In this document: positions 11,656 to 24,000 of the stretch, piece by piece
Numbering within the stretch: the stretch's first letter is position 1
Layout: the number at the start of each line of letters is the position of its first letter
Source: Biomphalaria glabrata
Taxonomy: Eukaryota > Mollusca > Gastropoda > Planorbidae
DNA: 64,000 bases
NCBI RefSeq assembly: GCF_947242115.1
Contig: NC_074728.1
Span: 11,288,221 to 11,352,220, forward strand
Direction of reading: 5' to 3'
Translations under genes and position numbers: made by a program
The notes under the pieces: model-generated
What the model saw: the letters and a program-made list of their open reading frames with translations, nothing else
Told to the model about the DNA's origin: nothing
Databases searched by the model: none

Positions 11656-12208
11656 AGTAGGCTTCGGATTGAGGGGACGTGATGGCGCCCTTTTTTTTTT
11701 TTAAGGAACATAAATGTGTGTGTGTTAGTACCGTAGTATTGTCGATATAGATCGTGTTTGAAAATCCATCAAAGGAAAGAAACATTATTACCGATTCAAT
11801 GAAATAAATTAAATTCAAAGACTTCTTCCCCTCATCAAAGTTTGACCATTCATTCCGTTTACGCGAAATTCATCTGCAAACAAGACCGATTGCAATCGCG
11901 TTTTCTTGTAGAAGGCATTTTAATAGTCTTCAACAATGCGATTCTTTCCGAGTTTTCCACAACATGTTAAATTTCCTTTAAGAGCGTGCTGTACTCGTAC
12001 TTTTGATTAAAAAACAACAACTTGTTATAACATGTGTTAGTTAAAACCAGGATGATCTTACAAAGATCAAGCACACATCAGAAGACCTTTTGTTCATCTA
12101 ATGCAGTGTTTCCTCAGACTTTTTCCTCAACGGAACACTTCGCACATTTTGAGTATTTAGCGGAACACTTTGCTTATTATTTTTTTTAGAGAGCTCAAGC
12201 TTAGTCCT

Positions 12209-12694
12209 GTCTCCGCCGGCTTTAAACATAGGCAAACTAGGCAGCAGCCTACGGCCTCCGATTGTTGGGGGACCTTGCACAAGATTTTTTTTTAAATAAA
12301 GAATTGCATAACGGATTAAATCTCATAGCATAACTCAAACATATGTCTAGTGGCCTAGCTCTAAGTCTCTCCTATAATTCAAGGTTTACCCGCGAATGTT
12401 TAGATCTACTTGTTAGACTACATTTGTAAGAAGACCATTGTTTCTTCCTTTTGATGAAAAGTCGACAGGTTATTTTTAGTCTGGTGGTCATAAATCATCA
12501 ATTAAGCAAATCAGTGCTATTAGCAAGCCGCTATATGAAAATATTAAGAATTTATTTGTTGATTAGATATAGATACAGATCCTTTAAGTTGATTATTTTT
12601 GTATTAATTTTTTTGGTTGTTTTTCTATTTCGTTTGGTCCCACCCTATTCATTTCGCCTAGCCCTAGGGCCTCCAATGACCTAAGGCCGGCCCT
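12209..12694. mobile_element. possible decayed non-autonomous hAT
   Basis: The right end GGCCGGCCCTA and left region CGCCGGCTTTAAACATAGG are roughly inverted copies, like family A ends (CAGGGCCGG). No target duplication was recognised. Confidence 0.35.
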
Positions 12695-12699
12695 ATAAC

Positions 12700-14790
12700 A
12701 ACACTTGTAGGTTTAATAAAAAAGGGATTTAATGGAGCCTCCAGTAGTAAAGAAAGTTGATATTTTGATGCTATCTACAGCAAGGAAGCAGCTGTAACTA
12801 TCCCGGTGCCTACACGATCCATTCAAATTAATTAGCAGTAAGACTTTTACTGTCTTCTTTTTTAGGACGACATGACCTTACATTCAACAGCAGACGTGAT
12901 CCTCTCTTTTTCCCTGACCTATACAAGACAAACATTGTAATAAAGCAAGCAACACATTTGAATAGTTAAAATGTAGACCTCAAATGGGGTCATTTTTATT
13001 TTTTAAAAATGTATTGGTTACCATAGTTACAGATAAACATCAAACAATCCAGACACAGTGTCAATACTGAATAGTGGGGAGGGGGGATAGTGCAGGGAGT
13101 GTTCATTGTTTCATCCACTCATTTATTCAAATACACATTTCATCAAAGTCATGCAATTGCTATATGAAAAAAAGGGGTGTGAGGGGTGGAAGAGAGTGTA
13201 CATGTGGAAAGATATTGGGACAAAGATGAAAACGAGACCAATGTCTAAAGGGAGGGAGAAAGTCTGGGGATGAGGGTAAAGGGACACAATGCATGGGTAA
13301 AAGAAAAAGTGATTTGAGATGAACGAAACAATGGAGCTTATGTAGCCAATGTACCCCAAAATAGAACATGACACAATCATATCTTTCTTTTTCTTAGATT
13401 AACTCCCTAGACCATAACAGCCATGGTGACAGCTTGTTTGTATTTGTAAACATTCGCGCCAATAGAGCATAGTACAAATACATAACACATAATACAAATA
13501 CATGATACAAATACATAACGTAACATACTTAGCACAGAGTTCACCAAAAGACAAGGCCAGTCACAAGATTCACCAAATCTCAAAAAGCAACGGATTTCCA
13601 ATGATATATAAGCTAGCATATTTTATTGATAGTGGAGTCCTATCCAAGCATCACAGACATACATCCGAGTCAGAGGTGCAGAGACAGCAAGAGACAAACA
13701 CAAAGCATATCAAGTAACACAATTATATGAATATGGAGTACCAACAACCAGAAAACAATTCAGTAATGCTAAACAAAGATGAAACAGGTTTTGAGGTGTG
13801 AAAGGAATCAGATCATGATTCAACTCAATGGAAACTAGAGACTGGTAAGAAATCAACTTTTTAAACTTACCTTTAAAAAACAAACAACATGCTATACACA
13901 TAGGCATAAATAAATATAGACTGGCCGATAAAAGAGTTTTATGAAACGAAAATTTGTGACTAGCAATTTTGTGTACTTTATTATACAGCAGAGTAGTTTT
14001 GTTTAATCTCTAAGATTGAAGATCATGCAACTTTTCAGAATTCGGAAATCCGACAATAGATGTACATGTTTTCAAGTTACATGAAGTTATTTCCTTTTTC
14101 CAGTCTATATTTATCTATGTCTATACACTAAAAGCTTTGAAGGCAATAATAGTAGTAATGGCCAGAACAAATTATACAATTAATTTTTCAGAAACCTTAT
14201 TTCTTTGCTTTATTCTTAATTGTCTCGGTAGTTTACTGGACAATGAACTCAGACAAGAGGTAAAAAAAAATGATAATTTGGGTGATAGCAATGTCATGAA
14301 TGTCATGAAAATAAGGCTCTCCATATTTCCTCGTATTTTCCTCTTGTTTATAAGAGGCTTGAAAACAAAGACATTTAGAGATAATCTTAGGGATAGACTT
14401 ACACAAGAAACTTACAAGTTCAGATAGAAATTAAAATAATGCAAAAAAATCTGTGTTCAGATAAACAGTTATTGTAGAGGTACAACAAAAAGTTGAATGT
14501 GAAATCTGTTGTGGACAGGCGCCAAGTGTATTGAAGGAGATGCTCTATGAATGTTCTAAATGAAACAGGAAAGTTCACGTTATTTACCAAGTCATGACAC
14601 AGAACACCAAAAATGAAGCAGAAAATGGAAGTATATCCATACTCTCTGAAGACTTGGGGTCAGAGAGCTAGAATCAAGCAAAGATAGATCAGTGAGACTT
14701 TAGCTGGGTGTATATTTTACAAGGTTGGGTCGCTTATAAATGAAAATTGAATGTCATCACTAGATATTAACAGTGCTAAGGTACTTTTTA
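12700..14790. other. non-coding stretch, no gene recognised
   Basis: AT-rich with scattered short frames. Small tandem similarity is seen near 13455-13520 (ATACAAATACATAA repeats). No splice-bounded homologous exon was found. Confidence 0.4.
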
Positions 14791-14802
14791 ATTGATCAGA
14801 GC

Positions 14803-15390
14803 CAGTGGCGGACTGTGTGTCTAAATCAGGCAGGCATTTCTATACATTCTGGCCCATAATTTGTATATCATATGAAGGGCATCCAATTCAACCTGTCCTC
14901 AAAGTCATTACTGGTATGTTAAAGTTTGATAAAGAACCCCTTTAAGATCCCGCAATCTATGGGGCAGATGATGTAAAGGTCCTATGTTTCTGTGGCCAGC
15001 ACAACGACCAACCACCTTCACTTTTCCCCTAACTAATGTCAGGTTCCCATTTGAGCTGGGTGGATCCCGGAATAAAAGATATCAGTCTTCACCAGGATTT
15101 TAACCAGTGACTCCTCTGTTCATAAGCCAAGCTTTTCCACTCAGCCATCGTCAATGGGTATAGGCTATTACATTAGTTCGGAAAATGTGTTAGATTAAAT
15201 TAGTCTTACACTGCAGAGTTTGTAAAAGATTTTTTAAAACACAACGCTCAAAATGGTCACGTTTATAAGAGAACATTATAAAACCTTTAACAATTTAATG
15301 TGTCATAGTGGGATCCATGCCCTACCGGCCCATTAGGGTACTGGCCCACCGGGCATTTGCCCAAATGCCCATATAGCCAGTCCACCTCTG
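14803..15390. mobile_element. non-autonomous hAT with a SINE inside
   Basis: The ends CAGTGGCGGACTG and the reverse complement CAGAGGTGGACTGGC are flanked by ATCAGAGC (14795-14802) and ATCAGAAC (15391-15398), an 8-bp target duplication with one mismatch. Subterminal CCCATATAG/GGCCCA-type inverted sequence is present. A family S1 SINE occupies about 14955-15152. Confidence 0.85.
14955..15152 (-). mobile_element. SINE family S1, inside hAT
   Basis: The reverse complement shows TGGCTGAGTGGAAAAGCTTGG, a decayed B box, then GAAGACTGAT, CACCCAGCTCAAATGGGAAC and AAGTGAAGGTGGTTGGTCG. The hAT must be older than this insertion. Confidence 0.8.
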
Positions 15391-15398
15391 ATCAGAAC

Positions 15399-17299
15399 TA
15401 TTATTTTACCCTGGACATTTACTTTCAGCCAAGCTAATAATAACAGAGATTTTAAAGCCAGGTTTAAAAAACAAAATTGGAAAAGGAGGGGGGGGCACAA
15501 ACTTTAAATGTCCACATAAAAATAGAAAAAATTAAAGTAGATAGTACAAAATATTAAAACATTGAAGAGTTTAGAACTCAGAGAAATGTCACTGTCAAAT
15601 TGTGTTCGAGGCTCCTATCCCTAACCCAGTATGTAAACAAACGCCACCATTGCTTCTAATCATGGGAAAGTAGTGATCAGTGGTGCTTAAAATAATGAGC
15701 AAGTGAACAAGATAAATATGTGCTAGGAACTTTGAGCCCTGACAAATGTTATGTTCGAAGAGCTTATCCCCCTTTTATAAAAATAAAAAACAAAACCAAA
15801 TAATTAGAATGTTAGTAACTAAATGTGCTAGATCTTCCCTTTTCTCATAGTCACCACTAAAAGCCAACATCTTGCAAAAACCTTAGCAAAACAAAATTTA
15901 AAAAATAATTTTAAAGGACAATTTTAATCCAAATATTTCTTTTTTAATGGCTGTACATAGGATGAGCGTGAAAAAAATCTCCAATCAAAAGAAATGAATC
16001 ATTGTGTTGATGATTTTGAAGAGTTTAAAGGCAAAGATGTGAAAAGCAAACAGGGGAGACAATGATATGGAGGTCAAACCATTTAGATCCATTAAAATTA
16101 TTACAATATTTGAAAAATGACAAGTAAAAAAAAATACAAAATTAGGCTATAATTATATTTTCCGCTTGTCTAATTGAGATCATAACAAAAAGTGAAGACT
16201 GATACAGATGAAATATGTGATGAAGAATACAAAAGAAATGTAACCCTGTCTGACTGGAGGACAATTGTTCAATATGGCAACCCAGATGCAGATGACCTAT
16301 GACATAAGTCTACATTGCTGGAAATGACTATTCAACATAGTAATCACAAACAATCTATGTGCATTATGTTATATATGAAGACGCACATACATTAGATACA
16401 AACGCACATACATTAGATACAAACACACATACATTAGATACAAATGAATGAAGATTGTTCAAGTGGGCATAAAAACATCCAGCATATACAGATATTAAAG
16501 ACTACCATGTTTGAAAAGACCCAAGAGGGCTGAATTACTTAATACAATATGTAAGATTATAAAGGAAAGGTTCTATGAAAGGGCCACAGAAAGTGTTAGA
16601 TGTGATGTAATCAACTGAGCTAGGTAGACTTATTAAATGACATGAATGAACCTATGGCAATTACAATCAGCAACCACCTTTGTTCTTTCATCAAATGTAA
16701 TGTTAAGCAATTCAGCTAGGTGGGAATCACTGAATTAAAAACAGCAACCACTGGCATTACTGAATTGAAAAACAGGAATCACTGAATTAAAAAAACGGCA
16801 CTCACTGACATTTGAAGTTGTCAAAAGTTTTCCCAATCTGTCATTCAACAAGTATTACAATTTTTAAAAAAAAACTAGAAAGTATGCCAGATTTTTTTTT
16901 CAAGATAGAAAAACATTTTTTAGATTTAAAATACACAAATTAAGTACATACACTTTGAAATAAATAAAGATCAAACAAATTCTATGTGCAAGATAGACAA
17001 AAGAAAACAAAAGAAATAAACACACACAAAAAATTTAAAACATAAAGGAAAACAGCAAAAAATATCAAGAAAAAAATTTTATAAGATCATTCAAAACAAT
17101 GATTATATTTTAAATGTTTGTAGGATTATATTTAATGACTAGGGTTTCTTCTTTTTCTATGTTTGGGAGGGGGGGGGGGCTAAAAAATTCATTTTTATAC
17201 ACAATAAACATTTTCCAGTGAACAAATGAAACAAATCTAATGGAATTATTTTTTTTTTAAGTCATGACATCAAATAACTCTCTGTACACTTTTGTAAAG
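15399..17299. other. AT-rich non-coding stretch
   Basis: A 21-bp tandem (GCACATACATTAGATACAAA, three copies) is at 16383-16443. Loosely repeated CACTGAATTAAAAA is at 16720-16810. No gene seen. Confidence 0.4.
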
Positions 17300-20200
17300 T
17301 TCATAGCCGCAATAAAACCAAAGTCATAAAATATTCAACATTAAAAACAAAATACAAATAAATTCCTACAGCATAAATACTGGTAAGCTACCAGAAGGAA
17401 TGTTCCTCTGTCTAGTAATTATATAATCCAAGAATGATAGAAATTTAAAGCCTTTATTGAATGTCCCAAATTTATTATCTGCATCAATGCAATGCATTCC
17501 ACTTTGTACAGATAGTACATATTTAATTAAGATGGTAAAAATAACTATATATAAGTAAAGTTGACTCAAACATTCAAACGTATATCATTCTTAAATAAGT
17601 AAGTAAATATTGCTTCTTTCATGGTAAATTGACCAAAGATACAAGACCTAAAAGACTACATTAATTTAGTGCATTCTGTTACATTTCAGTATTACTATAG
17701 TTACAATATCAGATATTTAGTACAACTTTCTTTTGGCTCTTGTTATATTATATAAATAATATTTTAATGTATCCTACAGTTTTATGTGTTAAAATAATTC
17801 ACATATAGATATATCCAAAACTATTCTCTAAATTTGCAACACAATGGTAACAATGATCCCTTTACACATCCAGTAATAATGACACACACAAAATATGACA
17901 ATCAAAACATCAAAAGTTAAACATGAACACAAAAACAAGAATATATGTTAGTACACTAGAAATAATCAAAAGAGTTTGAAAAGTCCAAAACATATTCAAT
18001 GAAATATATAGACTAGCCAGCAAGACCATTTTTACTGACTCATTCTAATATGTTATCTCAAACTATGCAAAAAAAACAAAAACACTCAGGCTAAAAATTT
18101 GCTCTTCAACCAAAAGAAAATGTGATCATGTTTTTAAGAATTCCCATATTCCTGATCAGTACATTAAAAAAAAAATCTATAAATTCTTTGCAATCATTCT
18201 TTTTTTGTTAGTGATTTCGGGCAAATCCTAAAATAATACGGCTGCATCTCAAAATGGTGTTTAATTGTTAAATCTAGAACTAGATCTAGAAAATGAACAG
18301 ACTGTGTTCTCACATGTTAATTGTGAAAGCATGCGTTACAAAGACCAAAAGTAATTTGTTTTAGGCTAGTCTTTTTTAACAATAGTACAGCATCTGGATT
18401 TAGAACTAAACATCTAGTTCTAGGGTAAACTATATCTGACAGTGTAGAATTGCTTGAATATAGGCCTTGTCTCCCTCTCTCTCTAGATACATATATAGAT
18501 ATATATATAGAACTTTGGTCTAAAGCAGAATGAAATAATTTTCTTATTCCCCACCATTAGAGAGGTATAATATGAAGAGAGGTAGATGCGAGTGAAGGAG
18601 GTTTTTAAAACTTGACAGATGGCGAGAAATTCTATGAAAGATTTGAACAAAATGTTGATGTTTTGTTTAAAGAGAACTTTTTTACCCTACAGAACATGAA
18701 GCACATATACAATCAATATTCAAACTAAAAGTAATAATCCAATAAACAGACTAAATCAAACAGACTGAATGAACCTTGACAGTATGTTCACATTGTGATC
18801 AAACAGACTGAATGAACCTTGACAGTATGTTCACATTGTGATATATAGTACCGTATTTCATGAGACTGGTGTAACCTGGATATTTTGAGAGGGTGCATAT
18901 TGCGACATCACAAGAAGATTCTGACCTACTTCCATCTAGTCTACTCAATCCTACAGCATATAACGAAATGATGTCATAAGCACATTTCTTTCCCTTCACA
19001 GCATTACAAGAATATACAAGTGAATGACATCATTCTAGTTGCGATGTTTGGGATAAACAAGGTTCATAGGTCACTTGCTCAGTGCATACTCTGCTTATGA
19101 TAAGAACTTAATGAGTAGCTTTAAGAAAAGTATTATTGGTGCTTTTTGATTTTCAATTGTGCTGTTTCTGATCTATAAAACACTCACTATTCTAAAAGAA
19201 AGAGTAGTGGAGCTTTTTTTTTCTTTGTGATGGGTACTACAAGTGACTACAGAAAAGGTCATCAAACTATTTCATTTGCTGCATAGGGAAAGAAGTTTTC
19301 TTTATAGACATGGTTCATATATTTCTTCATTTTATTTGAAAGTCAATAAATGTTATGACTACTTGATCCAATCTTTCCATCAGTGGTGACAAAGCCAAAC
19401 TGGGACACACACATCCACATGTTAGTCTCATTTACCATTTGTGTAGAACATTTTAACACAGATGAGGTAAAGGCATAAAGAAGTTGTACATGTCAAACAT
19501 TTATGACATGTCAATGAGGCTCTTATAAAACATGACACCAAGGACCAGACATTTCCATTTCAGATCATTCAAGAGTAAAAACAAGAAAAAAAAAGACATC
19601 TTTTTTTTTTCCCAAAAAATAAAAATCTCAATATAGGTTAGCTGCATTTTGGATCTCCAAGTGAAATGCTATTTGAACATTATCAAGACAAATATTTCTA
19701 AAAATCTATTGAACAAATTAAATCAAACATTAAATTAAGTATCAAATAACATTAAACCAACAATCACATGGACATAAATAAGAAAAGGTTACACAATTAT
19801 AAAGCCCTCCTGTAGAGACACAGAGGTTGTGACACAGAATCTCAATCATCTTAACAATTCAACATCTTTCTTCATCTTTTGTTTTCAATATTCCCTCACC
19901 AAAAAAAAAATAAATAGGAAGTCTAATTGATAAGCATTCAGTAGCCTTCCATCCTTACAATACATTAACCCTGATCAGAGAGCACTGGGCTTTAGGTTCA
20001 GATATAATGTAGGCTAGCATGACTTCAAAACAATATCACATTTTCACAGCTTCAGTGATGATTTCCAGGGCTATCATCACAAAAACCCAGCTCAGCTGCA
20101 AAGTTACTTTAAGAACATAAAAGTTGAAACAATATATTTCATATAAATATATGCATACAGAGAAGTAGAGACATTTGAAACAAAGGCTGGAGATAAAACA

Positions 20201-20779
20201 AGTTAGCATTCTTCCTTCGAGACATGGATAAGAATTTCAAAGAATCATCAAGATTTCTACACCACCAATAATATGTATTTATACACATAGAGAAACTTTC
20301 TTTAAGGAAAGGAAAATTCAGGATTAGGTTAATATAAGTTTTTTTTTTTTGGTTTGTTAAAAGTTTTCTTTTTAAAATAAACTTTACCAAAAAAAAAAGT
20401 TTTTAAAAAAGTTCAAGCCAGGAACTACTTTTGCTTTTGCTGAACTCATTGATGAAGCATAGAAGCCTTATTTTTTTAGTTGGGCCTAGAAGGAGTGAAA
20501 GCCCAACACAAGCTAAACTGAAGTTCTCTATCAAAACTTAAGAGATCTGTAGCTAAAGTTTGTTGCTATGCGTAATACCCAAAGTTTACAAGTTGAATGT
20601 TGAAAAGGCTTTGTTAGGATAATTTAGAAAAATCAACATAGATTAACCCAACATTTTAAAATGTTATAACTTACAGAGAAATATTGCACATCCATTTTAA
20701 AATAAGCTTTTTTGAATTCCCAAGTTTAAAAAAAAAAAGAAAGAAGACCAGATTGAGCAAACAAAGGAAACTTAAAATT
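17300..20779 (-). other. AT-rich non-coding stretch downstream of ADAM10 stop; probable 3' UTR in its right part
   Basis: No convincing coding exon on either strand. It would contain the ADAM10 3' UTR. The nearest canonical AATAAA on the minus strand that I see is at 19331-19336, with others near 17450. A perfect 43-bp direct duplication is at 18755-18840. Confidence 0.4.
18755..18840. repeat. perfect 43-bp direct duplication
   Basis: ATCAAACAGACTGAATGAAC plus 23 further bases is repeated exactly once, head to tail (18755-18797, 18798-18840). Confidence 0.95.
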
Positions 20780-21001
20780 CTAGAGACGTTGTAGTTCTAC
20801 AGTATTCTTCATCTTCTTCTTGCCCTTGCCGGCTTTCTCTGGCTCTTTTTTTCTGGCTCCTCCATGGCCCCTCTTCGGTCCTCCCGAAGGTATTGATGTA
20901 AGGTCTGGTGCTCTCGCAGTATCTGTCAGTAGAGGCGCTGAGGAGGACGAAGGTGCAGGTATTGGGGAGACGACAGCAGTAGAGTAAGGTGGGGGTGGAC
21001 C
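20780..21001 (-). CDS. ADAM10: ADAM10 exon 18: terminal cytoplasmic tail
   Basis: The acceptor TGTATTCTCAG is followed in phase 0 by [17 protein letters not shown], a Ser/Pro-rich stretch, a Lys/Gly-rich block (GKGKKKMKN) and VELQRL before TAG. PPPY is a PPxY motif of the kind bound by WW domains; such motifs and PxxP runs are common in ADAM tails. The link to exon 17 is inferred from a matching phase, a good acceptor, the donor at 27771 and tail-like composition. Direct homology to a known ADAM10 tail could not be tested. The intron between them is 6.8 kb and full of repeats. Confidence 0.72.
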   Translation of the reverse strand, partial: GPPPPYSTAVVSPIPAPSSSSAPLLTDTARAPDLTSIPSGGPKRGHGGARKKEPEKAGKGKKKMKNTVELQRL

Positions 21002-24000
21002 CTGAGAATACATTGAAATTCACTGTTAGTTATTCAGCCTAGACTAGCTTTCACCAATCGGAGATTTTAAAAAAAGAAATGCAAAGTCTAAATTTAAATA
21101 TAATTAAAATTAAAAAATTAAAAAAAAACTATGTAATACATTTCAAAGTGTGGAACATGTTTAACATTGTTCTACATGGAAATTGAAGAAAAAGGAATAG
21201 TAATAAAAAAAAAAGCTTTATAGGGGAAAGGGGAATAAGCCATCAAAGTGTATTCCCTTGTTGCTTTATTAAATTTATCCATTTTAAAGGAGGATAGCCC
21301 CGGAAGTGCTTTAAAGATAAACTCAGGTGGCACTTTGTGAAAACAGGTGGAAGCAGACAGCCGATGAAAGAGACAGCTGGAGAACTCTCATGAAGTTTTG
21401 GGCACACACATTTGAGGCCCAAAGAAAACCCCTCGCCAAAGACAAACACAGAAGACAAAAAAGAAAACTTAAATAGACCCCTGGCAGACAAAAGCTTTGT
21501 CTGCATCAGATGTGGCACAATGTGCAAAATGCATATGTGTCTGTGTGGTGACATAAAATACTGCAGTCATCCTTTCAAAATGAAGACAATGCCATAATGT
21601 TTAATCTATTAATTAATCTATTTTATAAATGCCAAGTCTCATATAAAAAAAAAGTTCCCCTTTCTGACCTTGTGGTCAATAGGACAGATGATGTAAAGGT
21701 CATCTGATTCTGTGGCCTATGGTTAACGAGGGTGTCATGTGGCCAGCACAACGACCAACCACCTTTACTTTTCCCCAACTAATGTCAGTTACCCATTAGA
21801 GTTGGGTGGACTCAGAGGCACCCAAAGATCCCGAAATTAAAAATCCAAGCCTTCACCAGGATTCAAACCCAGGACCACTGGTTCAAAAGCCAAGCACTTT
21901 AGCGCTCAGCCACCATCATATACTAATGAACTAATGCCATAATGTTTAATCTATTAATTAATCTGTTTTATAAATGCCAAGTTTCATACATTGATCTTAG
22001 TTTAAATAAAGAAAAAAATAACTTAGCTAAATAGCTCTAATAATTCTGACCTTGCACTAGAAGGAACTCACAATTAATGTTTAACTAAACAAAACTTTGC
22101 ATTGTTTTATCAAATGAAGATTTTGTCACTGATAAGCACATAACATGAAGTAAACAAAAAGGCTTGCTAAAGAGATGGCATGAGGTTAACATTTGGAACG
22201 ATTGAGAGGATGAAAACTTGAAGTTAGTCGACACATTTTTGCTTAGTGAATGAGTTTATTTCTTATTAGTTGCACAAAGTCAAAAAGATAGGAATTAAAA
22301 TTACTGGGAAATGCTCTAATAAAACCACTTTGACAACAGACTGTTATCATGGAAATGGGTTGTGAATGTGTTGAGCTATTCTAACATGTTCAATCTGAGT
22401 AGCCAATGTCCAATGTAAGCCAGAGAGCTTTGTTTAGGGGAAGAAATAGCAGAATTCCTCTTTACAAGTCTCCAAGTAGTTAAGTACCAATCATGAAACA
22501 ATTAAACACACACTATTAACACAATATATATATATATATCATGGGCGTAGCCAGGGGGGGATTCTTGGGGTTCAAACCCCCCCCCCCCCCCGAAATGGAG
22601 TTAAAAAACCCCTACTAGGGGTTTTGAGTTTAAAACCCCCTACCAGGGGTTTTGAGTTTTAAACCCCCTACCTGGGGTTTTTGCAGTTAACTCCCCCTCT
22701 TCTATAAAACAAAACAAAAAAAAATGCAAACGAAAATCCCCTAATTCCAAGAGCACAGTTAAGGAAGATTTTGATTTTAAAACCCCGTCTAAAATTTACG
22801 ATAAACCCCCTCTTTAATATAAAAAAAAAGCTAATTACGCACTGAAAATGTTATGAGCGTAGATAAATGGGTTTTGACTCAGTTTTGAGTTTAAACCCCA
22901 CTTCAGTGGGGTTTGAAGGTAAAAAATATCTCTTTTTAATAATAAAAAAAAAAGCAAATTATACACTAAAAATGTTATGAGAGTAGCCTATGGGGTTTTG
23001 AGTTTAAACTCCCCTCCAGTGGAGTTTGAAGCTAAAAAGTACCTCTTCAATATAAATAAAAGAAAATTACTCACTCTAAAATCTATGAAAATCTATGGGT
23101 TTTGAGTTTAAACCCCCCGCCATCTTCAGTGTAAGAAAAAAAGCAAATTACGCACTCAAAATGCTATGAGCGTTGCCGAAAGTGGTTTTGAGTTTAAACT
23201 CCCATTCAGAGGGGTTTGGTGCTAAAAATACATCTTCAATATAAAAAAAAAGCAAATTACACACTAAAATTATTTGAGCGTAGCCAAGCCAATCCTGGGT
23301 TTTGAGTTTCTTCTACAGATGACTTTTTTTTAAAAGTTTAAAACCCCTCCAGATGGTTTTGAGTCTAAGATCCCCCTACAGAGCATTTTGAGGTGGAAAA
23401 CCCCCAACAGAAGATTTTGACGATAAAACTTCTCTTTTCGATATAAAATCTAAAGCAAACTAAAGTCACTTAATTTCAAGAGCGTATTCAAGAGAGGTTA
23501 CACATTTTTACCAGTGGCAGGGCTCCATTAATAAACTGCAGTGAATAGTCATCTACCGAAATCGAAAAACACTTAATATAGCTCAACAAAGATGGCTAAG
23601 ACAGATTTCAGGAGTCAGTTATAGAGATCGGATCTAAATCAAGGAAATCCTATGCCGAACTGGGGGTCGACCCCTTAGTAAGATTGTGAGAGAACGACGC
23701 ATGAGGTTTGCGGGACATGTTCTCCGACAAAATTAATTACACATAAGAAGAGTAGTTGAGTACAACTTGACGCCACTCATTCATGGAAGTCCTCATGGTA
23801 GGTGGGAAGAGGCTTCAGACATTACCAGTGACAGATTTTTATGGAAACTGCTTGACGTCAAATGCTCCGAACGGCGTGGGAGGGTCTAAGTCAGTAAGAA
23901 TAGCACATTAGGTTTTTAAAATAAAACTTTTTAATAGCATTAACTCAATGAGTGCGAAGCGTCTATCCCATAGACGGTCTGTCTGCCCTAAACGCACGGA

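Noticed and set aside
13123-13910. Several 65-85-codon frames on both strands
   Set aside because: Low-complexity, hydrophobic by AT content, no homology and no consistent splice sites.
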